The notes under the pieces are model-generated. The model was not told where the DNA came from, did no database searches, and was given only the letters and a program-made list of their open reading frames with translations. A stretch of DNA of 12,240 nucleotides from Bordetella parapertussis (lineage in GTDB: Bacteria > Pseudomonadota > Gammaproteobacteria > Burkholderiales > Burkholderiaceae_C): contig CAMCWS010000066.1 of the NCBI GenBank assembly GCA_945882755.1, positions 1 to 12,240 of the forward strand, given 5' to 3'. Shown in pieces: positions 1-4,682 of the stretch; position 1 is the first letter of the stretch, and the number at the start of each line of letters is the position of its first letter. The translations under genes were made by a program, and so were the position numbers.

Positions 1-120
1 GGCATTCAAACCAATATTGCTTTGCACCGCGAACTCATGATGGACCCAGGCTTTATTGCAGGCGGCACCAATATCCACTATTTGGAAGAGTGGTTGGTCG
101 TGAGAGCGTCTGCAGTTTGA
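1..120 (+). CDS. accC: Biotin carboxylase subunit of acetyl-CoA carboxylase, C-terminal end only
   Basis: The frame is open from the first base to TGA at 118-120 and encodes the last 39 residues of a protein that begins before the window. The segment GIQTNIALHRELM followed by GGTNIHYLEEWL matches the conserved end of AccC (E. coli has GIKTNV and GGTNIHYLEKKL at the same place). AccC is the cytosolic ATP-dependent biotin carboxylase that carboxylates biotin on AccB, the first half-reaction of malonyl-CoA synthesis. The visible part is only the C-terminal domain; the ATP-grasp and catalytic residues lie outside. The stop codon overlaps the start of prmA (TGATG), the usual accB-accC-prmA order in Burkholderiales. 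Family assignment is firm despite the short length because the closing motif is distinctive. Confidence 0.9.
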   Translation, partial: GIQTNIALHRELMMDPGFIAGGTNIHYLEEWLVVRASAV

Positions 121-995
121 TGTTCGAATTGATCCTGCTGTGTGCGCAAGAGCAAGTCGAGACCATCAGTGAAGCGCTCTTGGCCTTAGATGCGTTGAGC
201 GTCTCTGTAGAAGACGCCGACGCCCACACCGAGCAAGAGCAAGCTTTGTTTGGTGAACCTGGCATGCCTGCACCTGCATCAGGCTGGCTTCACTCGCAGG
301 TGGTTGCGTTGTTTGCCGAGCAAGCTTTGGCCGAGCAAGCCGCTCACCTGTTAAAGCTCCAAGATTTTTTTGACCATGCAAGCATTATTCGTATCGCTGA
401 AGTGCCACCCCAAGATTGGGTGCGCTTAACCCAGTCGCAATTTGAACCGGTTGAAATCACCCCTGAGATGTGGGTAGTTCCCACTTGGCATGAAGCCCCC
501 GCCCAAGCCAGCAAGGTGATTCGTTTAGACCCTGGTTTGGCTTTTGGCACGGGCACCCATCCCACCACGCGCATGTGCTTGCGCTGGATTGCCCATAATT
601 TGGAACCTGCAAGTCGCGTACTGGATTACGGTTGTGGGTCGGGCATTTTGGCCATTGGCGCTGCCATGTGTGGTGCGCACAGCGTGGACGCTGTGGACAT
701 TGATACCGACGCCGTGACAGCAGCCCAAGCGAACGCTGCCGCCAACCACGTGCTTGTGCACACAGGTTTGCCTGATATGGCCCAAGGGGTCTATGGCTTG
801 GTGGTCGCCAACATTTTGGCCGCACCCTTGAAGGTGCTGGCTCCCTTGTTATGTGGTCATGTAAAGCAGGGCGGACACTTGCTTTTGGCTGGTATTTTGA
901 GCCGACAGGTTGAAGAAATACAACTCGCTTATGCCCCCTATATCCAACTCCAAGTCGCCGATACACAAGACGGTTGGGTGTTGATGGCGGCCTAA
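120..995 (+). CDS. prmA: Ribosomal protein L11 methyltransferase
   Basis: Encodes 291 residues, close to the 293 of E. coli PrmA. PrmA is a cytosolic SAM-dependent enzyme that trimethylates lysines and the N-terminus of ribosomal protein L11. The N-terminal substrate-recognition domain (about 1-100, starting MFELILLCAQE) is followed by the methyltransferase fold. There I see FGTGTHPTT at 142-150, the SAM-binding loop VLDYGCGSGILAIGAA at 167-182, the acidic strand end VDIDTDA at 192-198, and VVANILAAPL at 228-237, the NxLxxP-type motif of PrmA. I chose ATG at 120 because it overlaps the accC stop as TGATG and gives the conserved MFEL start; an in-frame ATG at 90 would add ten unconserved residues inside accC. 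Nine bases separate it from the next gene, so translational coupling along an accC-prmA transcript is likely. Nothing looks degenerate. Confidence 0.95.
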   Translation: MFELILLCAQEQVETISEALLALDALSVSVEDADAHTEQEQALFGEPGMPAPASGWLHSQVVALFAEQALAEQAAHLLKLQDFFDHASIIRIAEVPPQDWVRLTQSQFEPVEITPEMWVVPTWHEAPAQASKVIRLDPGLAFGTGTHPTTRMCLRWIAHNLEPASRVLDYGCGSGILAIGAAMCGAHSVDAVDIDTDAVTAAQANAAANHVLVHTGLPDMAQGVYGLVVANILAAPLKVLAPLLCGHVKQGGHLLLAGILSRQVEEIQLAYAPYIQLQVADTQDGWVLMAA

Positions 996-1004
996 AATCG
1001 ACTT

Positions 1005-1736
1005 ATGTCGATAGTCACCCTTTGTCCTCAGTGCAAGACTGCTTTTGCGATCCAAGCTGAGCATTACAGCGCAGCCGATGCATGGGTGCGTTGTGGGCGA
1101 TGTGCCCATGTGTTTGAGGTCGATCAGCATTTGTTTGAAATTGATCCCACACAAGGCGAAACCGAAACCCCGGTCAAAGAGTCCCCAGTTGTTGATGTGC
1201 CTGTTGCTCCTCCTCCAATGCCTGAGGTTGCAGCGCCGCTAACGCCACCCGTATGGCAACCTGTTAGCCCGCCAAGCGCTGCATTGGCGGTGGTGGTGGC
1301 GCTGCTGGCATCAGCCGTGTTACTGGGGCAAGTACTTGTGTTTCAGCGCGATAAATTGGTGGCAATGAACCTCAGTGTGTCGCCATTTTTCAATTCTGTT
1401 TGTCAGGTCTTAGGCTGCCGAGTGGATTGGCCCAAAGAGCCCGAAAAAGTCGCCATAGACAGCACCAACTTTAAACAAATCGGTGTCGATCAATTCTCTT
1501 TTACCTTGGCAGTGAAAAATCAAGCTGCTTATTTTTTGGGTTCGCCAGCGCTTGAACTCACCCTCACCAACGATGAGGAAGGGGATGTGGTGCGCAAGGT
1601 ATGGTTAGCAGAGGAGATAGACCTGCCGACCGTACTCAAACCGCTGCGTACCCAAACAGTGGAAATGGTTTTTTCTGTGGAAGAACCGGTGGCTGGCAAA
1701 ATTAACGGTTACCGTGCCTTACTTTTTTACCCTTAA
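1005..1736 (+). CDS. Zinc-ribbon and DUF3426 domain single-pass membrane protein
   Basis: Encodes 243 residues. The N-terminus is an MJ0042-type zinc ribbon with four cysteines at C7, C10, C30 and C33 (CPQC and CGRC). A Pro/Val/Ala-rich linker (about 55-90) leads to one hydrophobic segment at about 92-113, then a C-terminal domain of DUF3426 type containing a CQVLGC-like cysteine pair and a beta-rich stretch (residues about 150-240). The topology suggests a cytoplasmic zinc ribbon and a periplasmic C-terminal domain; this is inferred from the single anchor. The family is common next to prmA in beta- and gammaproteobacteria, but its molecular function is not established as far as I know, so none is assigned. 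It starts 9 bases after prmA with no clear Shine-Dalgarno, consistent with coupling to prmA translation. The ATG at 1005 is preferred because the zinc ribbon begins directly after it. Confidence 0.88.
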   Translation: MSIVTLCPQCKTAFAIQAEHYSAADAWVRCGRCAHVFEVDQHLFEIDPTQGETETPVKESPVVDVPVAPPPMPEVAAPLTPPVWQPVSPPSAALAVVVALLASAVLLGQVLVFQRDKLVAMNLSVSPFFNSVCQVLGCRVDWPKEPEKVAIDSTNFKQIGVDQFSFTLAVKNQAAYFLGSPALELTLTNDEEGDVVRKVWLAEEIDLPTVLKPLRTQTVEMVFSVEEPVAGKINGYRALLFYP

Positions 1737-1753
1737 CAAACATAGGATTTTTC

Positions 1754-2638
1754 ATGGCAGCACTGATTTGCGGTTCTTTGGCTTTTGACACCATCATGCA
1801 TTTTGAAGGGCGCTTCAAAGAGCAAATTCTTGCTGAGCAGCTTCACATACTGAATGTGTCTTTTCTGGTCCCCCGTTTGCAGCGCGATTTTGGTGGGTGT
1901 GCTGGAAATATCGCTTACAGCATGAAACTTTTGGGTGCGCAGCCTTTGCCCATGGCCACCTTAGGAAACGACGGTGCCAGCTATCTACAACGATTACAAG
2001 ACCTTGGCATTTCAACCAAGCACATCAAGACGATTGAAGATACCTACACAGCCCAAGCCATGATCATGACCGATTTGGACAATAACCAAATCACCGCCTT
2101 CCACCCTGGCGCCATGATGCAAGCCCACGCTTTGCATGTGGAGAAACATCCGGATATCCGTCTGGGCATCATCTCACCCGACGGGCGAGATGCCATGCTT
2201 TCACATGCACAGCAGATGGCCGAGGCAGGCATTCCTTTTGTCTTCGACCCTGGCCAAGGCTTGCCCATGTTCGATGGCCAAGAATTACGCCATTTCATTG
2301 AGTTGGCAACATGGGTCACAGTGAATGACTATGAAGGAAAAATGCTGAGTGACCGCACGGGGTGGAGTTCAGCCGAGATCTCTTCCCATGTGAAAGGCCT
2401 GATCGTGACCTTGGGCGCTCAGGGTTGTGAAGTTTGGCAGCAGGGCCATAAACATTTGGTGGATCCAGTGAAAGCCCAAGCTGTGGTCGACCCTACGGGT
2501 TGCGGCGATGCATGGCGTGGCGCTTTGCTGTTCGGTTTAGAGCAAGGCTGGGATTTGCTTAAGTGTGCCGAGCTAGGTAACCGAGTGGGTGCAATCAAAA
2601 TAGCCAGTCGTGGCCCCCAAAATTACCAACTGACATAA
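1754..2638 (+). CDS. PfkB-family nucleoside kinase (adenosine/inosine-type)
   Basis: Encodes 294 residues of the ribokinase/PfkB fold, probably an ATP-dependent nucleoside kinase for purine salvage in the cytosol. Visible signatures are the N-terminal strand ALICGSLAFD, the sugar-binding FGGCAGNIAYS at 46-56 (PfkB signature 1 region), DNNQITAFHPGAM at 109-121, NDYEGK at 191-196, and the anion-hole/catalytic motif DPTGCGDAWRG at 246-256 with catalytic Asp at 252. From memory these blocks closely resemble the Burkholderia thailandensis nucleoside kinase (BthNK), which accepts several purine nucleosides; substrate here is inference. The C-terminus stops about 15-20 residues earlier than I recall for that protein. 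A purine-rich AGGA lies upstream of the ATG, 17 bases after the preceding gene, so it is probably the last gene of the accC-prmA transcript. Automatic annotation may call it carbohydrate kinase or adenosine kinase. Confidence 0.87.
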   Translation: MAALICGSLAFDTIMHFEGRFKEQILAEQLHILNVSFLVPRLQRDFGGCAGNIAYSMKLLGAQPLPMATLGNDGASYLQRLQDLGISTKHIKTIEDTYTAQAMIMTDLDNNQITAFHPGAMMQAHALHVEKHPDIRLGIISPDGRDAMLSHAQQMAEAGIPFVFDPGQGLPMFDGQELRHFIELATWVTVNDYEGKMLSDRTGWSSAEISSHVKGLIVTLGAQGCEVWQQGHKHLVDPVKAQAVVDPTGCGDAWRGALLFGLEQGWDLLKCAELGNRVGAIKIASRGPQNYQLT

Positions 2639-2663
2639 AAAAACCCGGTGCATGCACCGGGTT
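2637..2663 (-). terminator. Intrinsic terminator of the histone-like gene (minus strand)
   Basis: Bases 2642-2663 form a perfect 22-base palindrome (arms AACCCGGTGCA/TGCACCGGGTT); read on the minus strand its GC-rich 9-base arms (2644-2661) are followed directly by seven T residues (A-run 2637-2643 on the plus strand). This is a textbook rho-independent terminator for transcription coming from the histone-like gene. It begins inside the stop codon of the nucleoside kinase gene (TAA 2636-2638). On the plus strand there is no U-tract after the hairpin, so it would terminate the convergent accC-kinase transcript less efficiently. Confidence 0.85.
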
Positions 2664-2679
2664 GGGAGTGGGCGAAAGT

Positions 2680-2700
2680 CCCTGACTGAATCAGTTAGGG
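2680..2700. repeat. Inverted repeat spanning the stop codon of the histone-like gene
   Basis: The arms CCCTGACTGA (2680-2689) and TCAGTTAGGG (2691-2700) pair with a single G-T wobble position around one central base. The structure contains the TAA stop codon (2695-2697, minus strand) and sits 17 bases before the strong terminator. It has no T-run of its own, so it is not an independent terminator; a role in 3' end stability is only a possibility. Confidence 0.6.
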
Positions 2701-3177
2701 CTTTGTCGCTGTCGGAAAAGGCCAAGCAGCTTGTGGGTTCAGCGTGGTTTGTGCCACATGTTGCACTGCTGAAGGTTTAGCTACGTGCGCAGCCGGTTTT
2801 GAAGCGGCTACTTTCTTAGCGATTGGTTTTTTTTTTGCAGCAACCTTTTTAGCGGGTGCTTTTTTAGCGGCTGGCTTTTTTTTTGCTGCAGGCTTCTTGG
2901 CCGGTGCCTTTTTAGCAACCGGCTTTTTCTTAGCAGCTGGTTTTTTAGCAGGTGCTTTTTTCGCTACAGGCTTCTTAGCAGGTGCTTTTTTAGCAACCGG
3001 CTTTTTCTTAGCTGCTGGTTTTTTAGCAGGTGCTTTTTTAGCGACTGGTTTTTTCTTCGCTACAGGTTTCTTAGCAGCCACTTTTTTTGCGGCTGGTTTC
3101 TTAGCAACAGCTTTTTTTGCTGCTGGCTTCTTCTTTGCTGCTGGTTTTTTTGCAGCGGTTTTTTTTGCAGTTGCCAT
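2695..3177 (-). CDS. Histone H1-like, lysine/alanine/proline-repeat DNA-binding protein
   Basis: Encodes 160 residues. About residues 1-125 are almost entirely repeats of the [14 protein letters not shown] and KKAPAKK type, like the C-terminal tail of eukaryotic histone H1 and the AlgP/HctB/Bph-like proteins of bacteria. Such proteins bind DNA through charge and are disordered in solution; the presumed role is nucleoid compaction or modulation of transcription. The last 35 residues differ: a [15 protein letters not shown] stretch and the aromatic-containing end [15 protein letters not shown], a tail I recognise from other Comamonadaceae members of this family. The ATG at 3177 has a good AGGAG (3184-3188) six bases upstream. 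Its terminator lies at 2637-2663. Long A-runs in the coding strand (up to ten) and internal repeats make repeat-number change likely. Specific targets cannot be read from the sequence. Confidence 0.88.
   Translation of the reverse strand: MATAKKTAAKKPAAKKKPAAKKAVAKKPAAKKVAAKKPVAKKKPVAKKAPAKKPAAKKKPVAKKAPAKKPVAKKAPAKKPAAKKKPVAKKAPAKKPAAKKKPAAKKAPAKKVAAKKKPIAKKVAASKPAAHVAKPSAVQHVAQTTLNPQAAWPFPTATKP
2815..3166 (-). repeat. Imperfect tandem repeats inside the histone-like gene
   Basis: The coding strand consists of short degenerate units encoding K-K-[PA]-x-A-type pentads and combined 15-16 residue modules ([16 protein letters not shown] recurs several times between about residues 42 and 110). 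On the plus strand this shows as repeated blocks such as TTAGCAGGTGCTTTTTT with small variations. Units differ at synonymous positions, so they are not recent identical duplications. Longest homopolymers on the plus strand: T10 at 2827-2836, T9 at 2876-2884, T8 at 3159-3166. Confidence 0.85.
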
Positions 3178-3212
3178 TAGATACTCCTAGATCAAGTTTT
3201 CAGATCGTTGGT

Positions 3213-3347
3213 TCAAAACACTTGGCTCTTCATCAAAGCCAAGAGATTCATGGAACTGAACAGGTGTCCAATTCCATGAACGGGGTAAGTCCAAGCACCG
3301 GTGACTGGATTGAAGTCAGAAAGTGTTTGAACAAAGAGGTCATGCAT
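3213..3347 (-). CDS. Candidate small protein of 44 residues downstream of nrdB
   Basis: An ATG eight bases after the nrdB stop opens a frame of 44 codons ending in TGA at 3213-3215. The product begins MHDLFVQTLSDFNPVTGAW and continues through YPVHGIGHLFSSMN to end LLALMKSQVF. Its composition looks protein-like (mixed hydrophobic, polar and aromatic residues, two His-Gly steps, no low complexity), unlike random non-coding frames nearby. I do not recognise a family and assign no function. There is no strong Shine-Dalgarno; translation could be coupled to nrdB termination. Against it: two inverted repeats lie within the same bases, which could mean the stretch is a structured leader or 3' UTR instead. 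No membrane segment or signal peptide is convincing. The genomic position suggests co-transcription with nrdAB. Confidence 0.4.
   Translation of the reverse strand: MHDLFVQTLSDFNPVTGAWTYPVHGIGHLFSSMNLLALMKSQVF
3221..3243. repeat. Inverted repeat, 7-base arms
   Basis: CTTGGCT (3221-3227) and AGCCAAG (3237-3243) are perfect complements with a 9-base loop. On the minus strand the hairpin is followed by TGTTTTG, a weak T-rich stretch, so it might act as a poor terminator for nrdAB or as leader structure of the histone-like gene. Confidence 0.5.
3247..3280. repeat. Inverted repeat, 9-base arms
   Basis: TTCATGGAA (3247-3255) and TTCCATGAA (3272-3280) are perfect complements separated by 16 bases. 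No T-run follows on either strand. It lies 4 bases from the 3221-3243 repeat, giving two consecutive hairpins between nrdB and the histone-like gene, both within the candidate small ORF. Confidence 0.55.
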
Positions 3348-3355
3348 GGTGTCAA

Positions 3356-4549
3356 TCAATCCCAAGACAGCGCACCGCCGGTTTGGTACTCAATCACGCG
3401 TGTTTCAAAGAAATTGCGTTCCTTTTTCAAATCAATCATTTCGCTCATCCAAGGAAATGGATTTTCTTCGTTAGGGTACAAAGTCTCAAGACCAATTTGG
3501 GTGGCGCGGCGATTGGCAATATAGCGCAAATAGCCCTTGAACATGGAAGCGTTCATGCCCAGCACACCACGCGGCATGGTGTCTTCTGCGTATCGGTACT
3601 CAAGTTCAACAGCTTGGTGAAACAAATCGATGATGTCTGCCTTGAACTCACTTGTCCACAAATGCGGATTTTCAAGTTTGATTTGGTTGATCAGATCGAT
3701 ACCGAAGTTGCAATGCATAGACTCATCGCGCAAGATGTACTGGTATTGCTCGGCCGCACCGGTCATTTTGTTTTGGCGACCCAAGGCCAAAATTTGGGTA
3801 AAGCCCACGTAAAAGAACAGGCCTTCCATCAAGCATGCAAAAACGATGAGCGACTTGAGAAGGGTTTGGTCGGTCTCTGGGGTGCCCGTATGAAAATGGG
3901 GATCCATGATTGCAGCGATAAAGGGAATCAAGAACTCGTCTTTATTGCGAATGGATGGCACTTCGTTGTAAGCATTGAAGATTTCGCTCTCATCCAACCC
4001 CAAAGATTCAACGATGTATTGGTAGGCGTGGGTATGAATGGCTTCTTCAAAGGCTTGACGCAGCAAAAACTGTCTGCATTCAGGTGCTGTGATGTGGCGG
4101 TAGGTGCCCAGCACAATATTGTTGGCCGCCAATGAGTCAGCAGTCACAAAAAAACCTAAATTGCGCTTGATGATCCGTCGCTCATCTTCGGTCAGGCCGT
4201 TGGGGTCTTTCCACAAGGCGATGTCGCGGGTCATGTTGACCTCTTGCGGCATCCAGTGGTTGGCACAGGTGGCGAGGTATTTCTCCCAAGCCCATTTGTA
4301 TTTAAAGGGAACCAACTGGTTGACGTCGGTTTGACCATTGATGATGCGCTTGTCAGCAGCGTTCACACGTTTGGTTTCGGTCGTTTTGGTAGGCGCAGCA
4401 GGGGCGGTGGTTGGGGTGGTTGACACAACGGCACCATCGTCAAGAACCCGCGTGGTGGGGGAGGGCGATGCAACCGCAGGCGGCGGTGAAACATTTCCTT
4501 GCAAAGGAACGGGCGACAGTGGCAGTACTTCTTCTTCCCAGGTCAACAT
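3356..4549 (-). CDS. nrdB: Class Ia ribonucleotide reductase, small (R2, radical-generating) subunit
   Basis: Encodes 397 residues. R2 holds the diiron centre and tyrosyl radical that start reduction of ribonucleotides to deoxyribonucleotides in NrdA. By alignment in my head with E. coli NrdB, iron ligands are D138 (TADSL), E169 and H172 (FEEAIH), E242 (MEGLFF), E276 and H279 (RDESMH), and the radical tyrosine is Y176 (HAYQYI); all are present, so this is a tyrosyl-radical enzyme. Residues about 18-60 form a Pro/Ala/Thr/Val-rich linker between a conserved MLTWEEEV start and the catalytic domain starting near [17 protein letters not shown], a layout I know from other Comamonadaceae. The conserved MLTW supports the ATG at 4549 although the upstream GATGGA is a weak ribosome-binding site. 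It lies 133 bases downstream of nrdA on the same strand and probably shares its NrdR-controlled promoter. Confidence 0.95.
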   Translation of the reverse strand: MLTWEEEVLPLSPVPLQGNVSPPPAVASPSPTTRVLDDGAVVSTTPTTAPAAPTKTTETKRVNAADKRIINGQTDVNQLVPFKYKWAWEKYLATCANHWMPQEVNMTRDIALWKDPNGLTEDERRIIKRNLGFFVTADSLAANNIVLGTYRHITAPECRQFLLRQAFEEAIHTHAYQYIVESLGLDESEIFNAYNEVPSIRNKDEFLIPFIAAIMDPHFHTGTPETDQTLLKSLIVFACLMEGLFFYVGFTQILALGRQNKMTGAAEQYQYILRDESMHCNFGIDLINQIKLENPHLWTSEFKADIIDLFHQAVELEYRYAEDTMPRGVLGMNASMFKGYLRYIANRRATQIGLETLYPNEENPFPWMSEMIDLKKERNFFETRVIEYQTGGALSWD

Positions 4550-4682
4550 AGTGGTGCATCCATCATTCTGATTATCAATGGAGAAATGAGAAATTCACAG
4601 AATTCATTCACATTCCTCTCGGGCTTTGTTGTTGATTTGCGTCGGCGCACACGGTTGTATGCGCTTGGCAAACATGGAGTTG
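4550..4682 (-). other. nrdA-nrdB intergenic segment
   Basis: This gap separates nrdA and nrdB on the minus strand. It holds a stem-loop at 4645-4664 (listed separately), no T-run terminator and no convincing promoter, so I expect nrdAB to be co-transcribed through it. Two very short frames occur on the minus strand: 23 codons at 4604-4675 (starting MFAKRIQP) and 10 codons starting at the overlapping ATGA, preceded by GAGAGGA. Neither is long enough to call a gene from one sequence. Confidence 0.5.
4645..4664. repeat. Stem-loop between nrdA and nrdB
   Basis: GCGCACAC (4645-4652) and GTATGCGC (4657-4664) pair over eight bases (one G-U pair when read on the minus-strand transcript) around a 4-base loop. 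No T-run follows, so it is not an intrinsic terminator; it begins 19 bases after the nrdA stop and could protect or separate the nrdA part of the message. Confidence 0.5.

Larger units (their letters stand above)
3178..3355. other. 178-base gap between nrdB and the histone-like gene
   Basis: It contains the histone-like gene's ribosome-binding site (AGGAG at 3184-3188), two inverted repeats and a candidate 44-codon ORF on the minus strand (each listed separately). A perfect -35-like TTGACA on the minus strand lies at 3350-3355, directly after the nrdB stop codon, but no good -10 follows at 16-18 bases. I cannot say which element drives the histone-like gene; read-through from nrdAB remains possible because no intrinsic terminator with a T-run follows nrdB. 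Confidence 0.5.

Noticed and set aside
457..966. 169-codon minus-strand frame antisense to prmA
   Set aside because: prmA motifs are complete on the plus strand; the antisense frame has no recognisable domain.
2815..3166. Regularly repeated blocks suggesting a CRISPR-like or other array
   Set aside because: Repeats are in frame, degenerate at synonymous positions and encode KKPAAKK-type modules; there are no unique spacers.
2744..3190. 148-codon plus-strand frame rich in Phe, Ala and Gly
   Set aside because: It is the complement of the Lys/Ala repeats (AAA/GCx read as TTT/xGC); the composition is an artefact, and the minus-strand gene has a ribosome-binding site and a terminator.
3323..4135. 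270-codon plus-strand frame antisense to nrdB
   Set aside because: It mirrors a gene with all R2 ligands intact; it has no family resemblance and no start signals of its own.
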